NCBI GenBank assembly: GCA_032358165.1 | Contig: JAALGY010000043.1 | Location: forward strand, 1-64,000 | Source: Diplosphaera chodatii | Lineage: Eukaryota; Chlorophyta; Trebouxiophyceae; Prasiolales; Stichococcaceae | Length of the DNA stretch: 64,000 nt | Direction of reading: 5' to 3' | In this document: piece by piece, positions 48,531 to 59,134 of the stretch | How positions within the stretch are numbered: the stretch's first letter is position 1 | Layout: each line of letters starts with the position of its first letter | The notes under the pieces: model-generated | What the model saw: the letters and a program-made list of their open reading frames with translations, nothing else | Told to the model about the DNA's origin: nothing | Database searches by the model: none | Program-made: the position numbers and the translations under genes

Positions 48531-51500
48531 TCAGACACCAGAAGCTTGCAATGCAGTAGTTCTGATCCCCCGCCGCCACAGGGCTGCCAGAAGCACACAG
48601 TGGCAGCTCAGCAGCAGTACAGACGAGGCAGCTGTCGGCGGGTACACGTTCCACACCGCCTCTATGGCGACCCAGATGGCCAGCCGCTGCCATGTTCGCA
48701 GGTCCGTGCTCCACAGCAGGAGCGGCAGGCTGTGGTAGTACCAGCTGTAGAACTGGTAGTGCAGCGTCCGTGCGCACACGATGCCGATGAAGTTGCCGGT
48801 CCACACTATCCAGACCGCCTCTGCTGTCGTCATGCTGCTTCCTGCTGCCGCTCGTACAGCGCTCTTTGCAGCTCCGAAGGCAGCAGCAGCAGAGGCTTCG
48901 GCGCCGCCATTCCCAGCGGCGCTGTCTGCTACCGCCATCCTGCCATCCTGCTGCTGAATGAGAGCAGCGCTGCCGCTGGCTGCTGAGGGCGCGCCGCTGA
49001 GTTTGACGCCGCTGCCATCGGCGCCGCCGCCGCTCTCGCTGCCGCTGCTGCGCCGCCGCGCCCAGAAGCACCGCAGCACGTCCGCCAAACCCTGGCCGCC
49101 CGACCAGTGCCGCTGCGCGAAGGCCGCCAGCAGCAGCAGGTGCGCCGCCAGCAACCCCGCCGCCAGGCCGGGACTGCAGCACGGAAACGGATGATGGGCA
49201 TGGGTCGGGAAAAAGCCTTGTACTGTACAGCACGCTGATGCTCACTCAGCAAGCTGCCCAGCAGATGACATCACAGAGGTGCGTCGCATGAACAAAACTC
49301 CTGAAAATGTGGGAGCACAGGTCAAGCCAGCTATGGACAGGCATGGGCGGTGGCAAGAGTGCGTGCCCTATAGAGGTGCATAACATCACGCACAGTTGCC
49401 TACCTACCAAACACCCTGAGGCCTACTCTTGCAGCACCTCTGGAAGACGCCCTCCGGCAGGAACTTCAGGTTGACGGTCCAGCGGTGCAGGAACACGCGC
49501 GACAGCTCGAACGCTTTGCTGGCGTAGGACGCAGGCGCGGCCGCCAGGAAGGGCGCCGCCAGGGCACCCTGCAGCGCCGCGCCCGCGGAAACCCCGGCGC
49601 CCAGCTGCGCCGGTGTCGCCGTCTGCGCAGAAATTGAGGCTGCGGTGAGCACGGCTGCCACAAAGGAGTCGTTGTGTAGGTAAGGCTCTGATGCCGCTGC
49701 CAGATCAGACACCGGCATGGCACCCTGGAGCGCCATGTGGACCGCAGGCTCCGGGGGCAGCTGCCTTGGCGATCTGGGCTCACGCATCTAATTTTGCCCT
49801 GTAGGATGCCGCCATCTTGAGGCAGGGAGCCAGAAATGGAATTGAAACTGCGCTGACTGCAACCGCGCTACTGTGGTCGTGCATCAACAGTGCATGGTCA
49901 GGCGCGCACCCGCAGCAGCACCAACAGCACGGGCGGCGCCATGAGCAGCACGTTCATCTTCAGCGACACCGCCGCGCTGAACAGCGCCACCGCCGCCACC
50001 GGCCGCCCCTGCGTTCACCAACCAGCGGGTCAGCGCCCGGGCTGCTGCGGCGCCAGCGGCGCAGAGCAGAGCCCGCCGGCAGCAGGCGCACTGGGCGGCG
50101 CCTCGGCTGCCGCCATGTGCCCTGATAGGGGTAGTTGAAGAACTCCCTAAAGTTTTTCAACTTCCCCTAGTCCTGATGTGCAGCGCCGCCCCAGGCGCGA
50201 TGCTCCGCACAGCTGGCATTCAGATTGGGCGGGCGGCACCGGCGGCGGACGGTGGGCGGCCTCCGCAGCGTGCGGCGGCGCAGGTGCAGGCGCCCACATC
50301 AGATGCGGTCATGCTGGCAGCAGGAAGGTGCAGCCGCTGCCAGTTAGAGTTTAATCCGACCCTAACTCAAATACCCACCGCGACGGCCAGCGCCGCCAGC
50401 GCGGCGTGCGCGAGGCACATCGCGGCGCCGTCGTTGAACAGCCGCAGCAGGTAGATGGAGTGCAGCCGCCTGGAGGCCGCCAGCAGGGCGTACGCCCAGG
50501 GCGGCACCACCTGCATGTGTGTCAAACCCGACGCTGGGCGCATGACTGCAGCTCCTGCCGCTGATGAGTGTGAGGCCGCCGGCCTGTGCAGCCTGCCTCT
50601 GTCCGGCCAACAGGAGACGCGGGACAGGTATCAGCAGTTTTGAGCTCTTCAGTGGCATGTAGGAACGTTGCTGTTGATGACGGCAGCGGCAGCAGCAGCA
50701 GCGGCGGCGGCGGCGGCAGCAGCAGCGGGGCGGCGCTGATCACAAGCGCGCAGTACTGCAAGCTGTCTACTTCAGGTGACCTGGCCTGTGCCCACCTTCG
50801 ACCGCACATACAGCGCCAGCACCGCCGCCTGGGCCGCCAGATACATCGCTGCAAACACCGCCTGCACGCGCAGATTGAGCAGCCCTGGAGAACACGCCAC
50901 CGCATGGACAAGGCAGGCACGCTGCCAGGTGACTGTGTCCCATTCATGGAGGATCGTGGGGCTGATCGAGCAGGCTGTGCGGCCGAGCTGGCCGTCAGCA
51001 TTGCACCTGCGCCGCGGCGATGTCGCCGCCGCCGGTCGCCGCCCGCAGCCCCGAGAACAGGTACAGGAAGCCGGCGGGGTACACCAGCGGGCCGGTCCCG
51101 CCGCGGATGGCCTGGTAGTCCCGCTCGCCCTGCGCACGCGCCCCACACGTTGGCGTGGGCGGCACCTTGCGCTGGCCTGTCAGCGATGCCGCTGAGCAGT
51201 GTGACCTTGTGTCGGCAGGGGCTGTATCGAGACCACATCCCAAAGCGGGGAGGGAGCACACCTTCAGGAAGGTGGCTGTCTGCTCCATGTACGCTTGCCA
51301 GTCGATCTCCGTATCTGGCGCACATGTCAAGGACTCAGCATTGAAGACCTTCACATCTGCCGCCATGTACATGGGTCGTCATGATGGCTTTGATCATCAT
51401 ACAGCACTCGTGAGCGTGCTGCATGGTGTGCAGCGGTGCATTGGTCACGCATGTACCAGCAGCAAGGTGAGACTGCCAGGCGGCTCACATGGCACGGCCC

Positions 51501-51612
51501 ACACGATGAGCGGGCACAGCGCCGCCTCAGCCGTCAGAACCGCCAGCGCCGCCGCCGTTGCTGCAGCAACATCAGACGGGTCGCACATGCGGCGCATGGC
51601 ACGGCGCAGCAT
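48531..51612 (-). CDS. ALG3: ALG3, dolichyl-P-Man:Man5GlcNAc2-PP-dolichol alpha-1,3-mannosyltransferase
   Basis: Eight exons close in phase to 474 residues: 51,489-51,612; 51,262-51,314; 51,007-51,129; 50,796-50,861; 50,379-50,510; 49,910-50,008; 49,438-49,622; 48,531-49,173. The enzyme sits in the ER membrane and adds the first lumenal mannose to the lipid-linked N-glycan precursor, using dolichol-phosphate-mannose. Family motifs in order: YTEIDWQAYM (split by an intron), GTGPLVYPAGFLYLFS, RLHSIYLLRLFND, AVSLKMNVLLMAPP, SYASKAFELSRVFL, RWTVNLKFLPEGVF, NFIGIVCARTLHYQFYSWY, and NVYPPTAASS near the end, with hydrophobic segments between. About 80 low-complexity Ser/Gly/Ala residues are inserted in the last exon between the ...FAQRHW and FIGIVCAR segments, where yeast and animal proteins are shorter. 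Start taken at the first ATG (MLRRAMRRMCDPSD), which places basic residues before the first hydrophobic helix. One intron carries a hairpin element. Confidence 0.95.
50121..50177. repeat. Second copy of the AGGGGTAGTT hairpin element, in an ALG3 intron
   Basis: AGGGGTAGTTGAAGAACT at 50,127-50,144 pairs with its near complement at 50,151-50,168 (16 of 18 positions), with a 6-nt loop. The left arm matches the kinase-intron hairpin at 33,763 in 15 of 16 positions. The hexamer cctgat lies directly left at 50,121-50,126 and again at 50,172-50,177, close to the right end. Confidence 0.7.
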
Positions 51613-53133
51613 GCTTCTGGGGCGGGCGGGTCCACCGCCGTGCTGGCGTGGGGTCACTGCGCGCTCAGGGGCGGAGCTGCCTCAGCGCGCGGCATGCTGC
51701 GAGCCGCTGCCGCGGCCACAGCCGCCTGCGGCGCTGCTCGCCAGCACGGCAGGGGCGTGCATAATTGCGGGGCCCTCCCGGTGCGTGCGCTGCGAGGCAG
51801 CAGCCGGCTGTGCCAACAGCACCCCTGCTGCGGCCCAGCTGCGTTGTCAGCAGTCTGTGCTGAGGGAACGATGCTCAGAGGTTCTTCAAGCTAGGAGGCT
51901 GCCGTGACAGCCTGCCGACACAAGAACGCGACGCTGAGCTCTGTGAAGGATATCTGATGAAGCGTGCAGCTGTGCAGGAATGCTACATGACCCAGGCAAG
52001 CTGCACATCACTCTGTCAGTCACCCATGCAATTATTCCTCCCCTTTGCAAGGAGGATGCAAATGTCATGGGTGGCGAGGTGGAATCATCGACACATCGAG
52101 TGCACAGATGTCGGCATCACTCAGAGATGAGCTGGAGACTGAAACACCGTGCGGCAGCCCTGAAGTTACCGCCATGCCTGCTTGTGGTGCTGCTGCGCAG
52201 ACAGGATTTGAATCTCCAGTTAGGCGCATGCAGGTCATTCCGTCACCGCCGATCACCGCCTGATGGCTTAGCTGTTGATAAATCGCTACCCAGCTGTGAA
52301 GCTCGGTCTGCAGACATGAACACAGTGGAATTGGGGGCGTTGCACAACAGTATCATATCAGGTGATGGGCATATTATTCTGTGCGTGCAGTACCGCGTCC
52401 TGGAGTACGGGCAATCACGTGCAGCTTGCTGAATGCCTGACCCGTCTGCTTGGGACCACGCCCCAAATAGTTGGTGCTGGCCGCGCGAGAGGGCCAAACA
52501 CGCCAGCGACGCAGTGTCTGCTGCAAAGTGCGAAGCTGCCGCTCTGCAAACCAGGGCGCTCAGGCACGTCACTAGACAGTGTCTGGCCACACATATTCGT
52601 GCATGTACGCGTCCGTGTTGCTCTGACCTGGTCACCAGGGGCCAGACCACCTGACCATAGACATTCTGCGCTACTGAACCGGCTCGCGCACAGCTGTTGT
52701 CAGCGCAGCGATGGCTGGCGGCCAGTCATGCAGCGGGCAGCTCAGGCACCAGCAGATTGGGAGAATAGTACACGTTTCACAGCGCATCGGATGCAACCGA
52801 ACCCGTGATCACCCCATTGCAGCATAGCTCACCGCTGCATCTGCTGCCTGGTGTATCAGTGTACACTCTTGGGCCCACTCTCTGAGACAAAACGTGCTGT
52901 CCAAGCGTGATCGCTGATATGCTTCCCCTCGCGGAGCACTCCGCCGTTGCAGCAACCTGAGTGCTGCAAGCCAATGCCTAGCCTATGCATCGGCAAGCAC
53001 AATGTGCACATGCGGACGAATGCAAAGCTCAGCATGACTTCCATGCGGCGCTGCCGTACCAATAGTCGATGCTGGTTGTGAGGCTTGTCACACATCAGGG
53101 AGCGCATGGCATGTGCTACACTGCAGGCTGAAC
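51613..53133. other. Divergent intergenic stretch, no gene seen
   Basis: Separates the minus-strand ALG3 start from the plus-strand start of the small Cys-Pro-Lys protein, so it holds both promoters. Open frames here are low in information. A tRNA-like 'ttcaaatcc' on the minus strand near 52,205 was examined and rejected. Confidence 0.45.
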
Positions 53134-53895
53134 ATGAGGAGCCTCGTAGCGGCGCCGGTGCTGCTGCTGGCGTGCTTGCTGCTGGGTGCCGCTGCCGCTG
53201 CGGCAGATGCGGGCGACATCATGGCATGGACATCCTCTGTTGCAAAGGTGACAGGACGCAACCCAATGACTGCTGCTGTGCGGCTGTTCTGTATGTCATG
53301 GCTTAGTTTGCCCTGGCTGCAGCTGCTGGGCGTGCCTTCTTTGCGCCCATGGCCATGTATACACATTCGCAGACAAAGTTGACGGGCACATACAACTGGG
53401 CGGTTCATGGAAATGCAGGTGGGGGCTGCTGGTGTCGCGGCAGCGGGTGCCACCCAGCGCACCACCGCGTGCCCCAAGCCGAAGCCCTGCCCCAAGCCCA
53501 GGGCCTGCCCCAAGCCCAAGGCCTGCCCGCGCTGCAGCGGCATCACCTGCGCCAACTTCCGGGCGACCAAGGCCTGCAGGCCCTACAACACCGGCACCGT
53601 GGACGCGAGCGGCACGGCGTCGCGCGGCGAGCACCGGGCGTCCTACAACGCGAATGCGCCCGCCGGCGCCACCCTTGGCAACATCGCCAACTCCGTGGTG
53701 TTGCCCGGCAGCCTCGGGGTGTACGCCTTCGTGCCGGGCTACGACAGCCGGGGCCAGGTGTACGCCGTCACGGTCAGCAGCTCCGTGACCGCCGCGGGGT
53801 GCAAGATCGCGACGGCGGCCGCGTCGGTGTTCAACAACGCGCTGGTGCTGGATGTCACCGTCCGCTGCTCGGGGCGCTACCTGGTGGCGCCCTGA
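53134..53895 (+). CDS. Small secreted Cys-Pro-Lys repeat protein (copy 1)
   Basis: Two exons, 53,134-53,247 and 53,419-53,895, give 196 residues in phase. Signal peptide SLVAAPVLLLACLLLGAAAA. After a short spacer come tandem CPKPKPCPKPRACPKPKAC units, then CPRCSGITCANFRATKACRP, which is shared with the copy at 57.2 kb, and a C-terminal beta-rich-looking domain ending LVLDVTVRCSGRYLVAP. Nine or so cysteines suggest an oxidised extracellular protein. The regular Cys/Lys/Pro spacing could bind metal or polyanionic wall polymers, but no family is recognised. Compared with the paralogue, two introns in the second half are absent. Confidence 0.88.
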
Positions 53896-56800
53896 CCCCC
53901 GGGAATCTTTCAGATGCTGTGGTCGGTGCCATGCGATGCAATGCTTTGCACGCAGCTCGGAACAAGACCTCAGACGCCACTTCATTGACATGAACGTGAT
54001 TGCCTAGGCTGGTCGGCTGCTTGGCTGATGGACACTGAGTTTACCTTTCACCACCCAGCTTGGGTTGGCAGACCAGCTATGCGGTCAGAACTGAACAGCA
54101 GGACAATCATCAGACCAACTGCATCGTCTCTAAAGATAGCAGGTTTCAGAAGTTTGCAGTAGCACCAACACCACCATTGATGTCCTACAGCACAGCGAGC
54201 GGAGCCGTCAGAAATCTGTCATCAGCAGCACCACACAAGGCTGTCACCGGACGCAGCTGCTGCACCAGGCCCCACTACCACGCGCTGCCGCACCGCGCTG
54301 CCGGCAGTCGCAGCATTGTTGGAGCGCAGCGAGTCCGCGCAATGGCGGGGCACACCAGCAGCTCGCGGAAGCTCGCATCCTAGTTATCACCCACCCCACG
54401 CCGCTTCACCCTGCAGCAGCAGCAAGCAGGCTGGCACAGGGATGACCTGCCGGCGCCCATCATATGCAGTCCAGTGCCAGATGACCCTGAGGATTCACAG
54501 CAAGCCTATATGTGGGAACAGCTTCTCTCGATTGTCCCTCACCTGCGAGACACATTGTGCAGGATACTGGCCACTTGCACCTCATGCAGGCCCTTCAAGG
54601 TGTGCTGCTGCCATCAGTGGCAGCACTTGATAGGGTACGCCGCCACCTGCATCTGCAGGAAGACCGCTGGAAGTGTAAAACCCTCCCTTGCTTGGCGGCT
54701 GCCGAAAGCAATGGGTGGGCGCCCTATGCAACATGGGAATTGGAGACCAAATGTGTGCATCTTTTTGCTGTTGTCTGTGGGCAAACAACTGGGTAGCATC
54801 GCGCACCACCAGATGCGTTCAAGACCCTAGCCAACGACAGACCCACCAGGCTTGCTGTGCTACGCTGCAGCGCTCACACTGCATGGCCGCCTGGTGTTTG
54901 CCAAACTGCAGGCGTCAGCACCGCTGAGGTCGCCACCGCCGCATAGGATGTCGCCCTCCGAGCGATGCTGCACACTGCAGCACGGCCCGCTCACACGCCG
55001 CCGTGCGTGCCTGAGACAGCGCCTGCAAGCAGCTGGTGCTCCTGCTGCACAGAGTGCGTCAGCAGACAGCATGCTTCAGGCGCCTGCCAGCTGCAGCCAC
55101 ACCCGCAAAGCAGTTGTGCACTGGCGATGACACGCACCTCTGTTTGCTGGCATGCCAGACAGAGCACTGGTCAATGTCTACGGAATCGACTTGCAGTACC
55201 TGGTCTGGCGACCTTGCGAATGAGGGGCCATGAGCGAACGCGGCAGTCTCGGCAGTCTCGACATGACTTTGGCCCTGCCATAACAGAGGCACGCATGGTT
55301 TGTGCAGTGGCATTACCCATAACGCAGCTGCCTGCGTTTGCTCATCGTCATGTGTGAGCGTACGGTAGCAGCTGATCAGCACAAGGAGCGGCGCATTGCT
55401 TGCCTGGGGTTCCACTGACTGTGCCCCTCCTGCTCAATCGCCTTAGAACAGGACCGGCAGCTACACTGCCAGCAGTTTCAACAGCGTCTCGCAAAGCTAA
55501 CGCAATATCGCAGTGTTTGGAGTGGGTCCCAGACTAGATCAGCAAGCGTGCACATGTGGGGTGTCACAGCATAACCCCAGCACAGCAGCAGGCCGCTGAG
55601 CGCAGGCTGCAACTGTGCAGCCGTGCTGCAGCTCTCAAGGCGTTTCGGGTGTGGAACTGCGCTGGGTTTGTTGTCGTTTAATGCCTAAAAGAGATCCTCC
55701 CCTTTGCCGGGAAAACATGGACACGTCATGATGAGCGAGCATAGGGCATTCAGCAAATGCAACGTTTTGCCAACAGCATCTCTGAGTCGTCGCAGAGGTT
55801 CCCTGCAGCGGAGCAGTGTTATCAGTCCACATGATGGAGCACACGACCACGCAGCACACATTTCGCATGATCACCGCACTCGATTTGTGTAGTGGCTCAT
55901 GCCCGCCTGTCGTGCACAACCTCACGTCAAGTTCAAGGCCCCATGACCGGCCTCAGATCATGAGGACGTTGTATCCTCCGCAGAATTCCGCGGAGGGTGG
56001 TCGTTCACCACTAGGCTGGAAGCAAGTATGCTGGCCCGCCAGGCTAGCTGGCTGGTGTAATACTTTGACTAGAGTCCCATGTCCACACGCCACGTTGGAG
56101 CAGATACTTTTTGTGCGTGCATGCGCACGCGGCCCTTACAAGTTGAGGCCGGCCCATTCCGTCGCCTGTTGGATGTTTCACCGAGCAGCAGTGGTATATT
56201 AGCAGGCTTGTGTGTTGTTCGTACATCGGCATGCTGGTGTCGTCGACACTCGTGGTGCACGTGACCGACAGACCGTTGATATATCAGTACTCGAGTCCCT
56301 CTTGCACGAAAAGCTTGCAATGCAGATGGTTGCCGCTGCACCTGCATGCATGTCCATACAGGCAGCTGCCAGGTCGAAGAAAAGGCGGCCTGCATCGCCT
56401 GCGGCAAATTCATCTGCCATGCCTTTAATTTTGACGCACTATGTCAATGCAGATGTAGCAGGCGCTCCCCGCTCCGTAGACTGCCCGCCTGCGAGCCGGC
56501 ACACCACATGGAAGATCGACCCATGCAATGATCACAGAGCGAATTTCCTTGAACGTTTCATTATTAGTAATCAGCATGTGGGCGGCGAGCCAAGCGGTAC
56601 CCCGTCCGAGCGCCCAATCTTGATGCTCAAGACCCCAACTTTGAGCACATTGGCACCAGCCTGCTATTTTCGCATTACCAGTGGTCTCCAAGCTGTCCGT
56701 GGCCCTGTTTCCACCGAACAAGCAACTGGCAGCCTGAAACCCTTGCCCGTGCAGCGCCGTGTCCGGTGCGTCGAACCGCGTGGGAGGATCGACACGGTGC

Positions 56801-57202
56801 GTGTTGCCCTCCTGCACGCCTCTCAGCCTCCAATTGCCAGCCAGCAGCTGCAGCCGCATCTGCATGCGTGCCTGCTGGGTGCGAATCTGCGTGTCGAAGG
56901 CACGCCAGCTGCATTGCTGAAGTCGAGTGTCAGGGAGCTGTGGCGGCTGCATTCAGGCAAGCAGCATCTGTGTTTGCATGCAGCCGGCAGGTAGGTAGGT
57001 AGGTCCATGTCCAGATTTCCCGTAGCACAGCTGGACCAGGTCTTGACCCTGTGCACATGCACCTTGAGACTATGCTAGAGTACCGAGCTACTTTGCTGAT
57101 TTTGATCTGCAGGCTGCCGGCTGCCACAAGCTAACCTCACCTGACGCGTGTTGTGTGTGCTACGTTGCAGGTAGATTGCGGTCAGGAGTTCCTACTGCGG
57201 CC
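53896..57202. other. Stretch between the two paralogues, no firmly supported gene
   Basis: A plus-strand frame at about 54,470-54,600, after a possible acceptor (atatgcag), encodes PDDPEDSQQAYMWEQLLSIV and a short helical continuation. It looks like an exon, but no partners were found. Other open frames (54,850-55,130, 56,210-56,990) are low in information. A run of gtag repeats occurs at about 56,989-57,004. The last part is the upstream region of the gene at 57,203. Confidence 0.35.
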
Positions 57203-58448
57203 ATGGCACCTCTGACGCTGCTGCTGGCGTGCGCCCTGCTGAGCGGCGCTGCGACAGCGGCCGCGGGCAGCCTCGGGACCTCGACGACCTCCGTCCTGAA
57301 GGTGGGGTGGCAGCAGTAGCGTCGCCCTGCAACCGCTTCGTTTGCCTGGTGTCTGCTGCTGGCCATTGCTGCTGCTGCGGCTGCTGCTGCTCCTGTTGCT
57401 GTGCGGCTGTGCGGTCTGTTTCAGCCACCAGTCAAAACGTTCCTTTGCCGTTGCTGCGCGGTGTTCGATATGGTTAACATGCCACAGTCAAAGTCGTGTC
57501 AAATCGTTGCCACCGAGCTGTTGTGCTGGACCGCAGGTGGTTGGCACCGGCACTGGCGAATCGCCGGTGGGTGACACGCAGCGAGTCGCCGCCTGCATCA
57601 AGTGCAAGGCGTGCGCCAAGTGCAAGACGTGCCCGAAGCCGAAGGTCTGCCCGAAGCCCAAGGTCTGCCCCAGCCCCAAGGCCTGCCCGCGCTGCACCGG
57701 CATCACCTGCGCCAACTTCCGAGCGACGAAGGCCTGCAGGCCCTACAACTCTGGCACCCTCGACTCAACAAATGTGCGGCGCACTCTTATCGTGTTTTCG
57801 CACCCTCCAAGCTGCACTGCTGTCTCGAGGCCTGAAACTGAGGGTCAAGTTGCATACCCGCTTTCGAGGTAGCATACAGTAGAAGCTAGAAGCCTGTGCT
57901 GTTGACTAGCTTCACCTATTTTGGTGGCGTCTCGACACGATGGTGCATGACGACACAAACAGTCGATCCATGGTGACGATACCCAATGCTGACACAGGTG
58001 GTGGCGAAGGGCGTGTACAAGGACTTCGCCAAGGCTCCCGCGCCGGCGGGCGCCAAGTTCACCAACATCGCCAACGCGAAGGTGCTGCCGGGGGGCCTCG
58101 CGGCATACGCGGTAGGTTTTGCCCTGCAAACACTACTGCTTTACCCCGGGTGTCAATCCACCGGGTGTGGCAAAACGTAGCCCCTGGCGCTTTGTGTTCG
58201 AAATGGAAATGTCAGTCAAAAGTACTATACATCGATCTTTTCATAATTCACAAACACCGTCAAACGTTGGCAATCTGCAGTACACCCTGGCGTTTGACAC
58301 CCGGGGCTTCTCCTACGCCATCACCACCGCGTACGTGCTGAGCGCCGCCGGGTGCCGGATGCGCACCGCCGATGCCACCATCCGCAGCAACGTGATGGTG
58401 CTGGACGTTGTAGTGGACTGCTCGGGGAAGTATCTGGTGGCCCCCTGA
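57203..58448 (+). CDS. Small secreted Cys-Pro-Lys repeat protein (copy 2)
   Basis: Four exons, 57,203-57,301, 57,537-57,773, 57,998-58,111 and 58,281-58,448, all phase 0, give 205 residues. Signal peptide MAPLTLLLACALLSGAATAA. Repeats CIKCKACAKCKTCPKPKVC and CPKPKVCPSPKACPRC precede GITCANFRATKACRPYN, identical to copy 1 over 17 residues. The C-terminal domain (FTNIANAKVLPGGLAAYA, FDTRGFSYAITTAYVLSAAG, VLDVVVDCSGKYLVAP) aligns along its length with copy 1. The repeat here adds a CxxC-type CKxC block that copy 1 lacks. A secreted structural or metal-binding role is possible; no function is assigned. Confidence 0.88.
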
Positions 58449-59134
58449 GCTTGATCTCATCTGCAGAGGCGATGCTGCTTTGTGGTTGTTGCGAGTGTTT
58501 GCCGAGTGTGATGACACGAAGAAGTAGCGCGGCGCACATGCAGAGGATCAGACAGTCGTAGAGAGTGCTGTGAGCTTCAGCGAGGTTTGGACTCAGTAGA
58601 ATGGCCTACCTCCTGCTCGCTACATACCGGCTGCCAAAAGTTGTGTTGGCAACTGAGCTATTGAGGTCATCAGTCGAGATAGCTTGCATAGAAATCAAGA
58701 TTGCATGGTGTAGGCAGCAGTTTGACGCTTTGGACAGTGCGCTGCATACGCCTGGCGTGGCCTGGCCTTGCTGGCATGGCATATGCGCTGTCATGCAACT
58801 GCAGCATTGGTAAATCAAATGTCATTGCGAGCACAGCCGAGTCTGAAGTCCTGTGTCACCTCACTCTGCTGCTGGGAATTAGAGCACTGCTCCTCCTAAC
58901 TGTTGACTGCGCCTACCACATCGTGCACCAAGCCGCATGCACATCAGGCAGTGCATGGCTGCGGCAAGTCAGGCGAAAGTTACGAAAGTGCATCGCCCTT
59001 TGGAGCTTGGCTTCACGCTGGCTGCACGCTTCACGTGCTGCCATGCCCGGGCCCACTACCGCAGTCTTCACGTGTACTTTCAGCATGGTGGTGACATCGA
59101 CAGCGACGTTCTGCTGGGCCGCCTGGCCGCCCCG
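58449..59134. other. Convergent intergenic stretch, no gene seen
   Basis: Lies between the stop of the second Cys-Pro-Lys gene and the stop of the minus-strand coiled-coil gene. It holds 3' UTR sequence only, as far as can be seen. Confidence 0.5.

Noticed and set aside
52190..52260. tRNA-like sequence with 'ttcaaatcc' on the minus strand
   Set aside because: The T-stem and acceptor stem do not pair and no D or anticodon arm fits.
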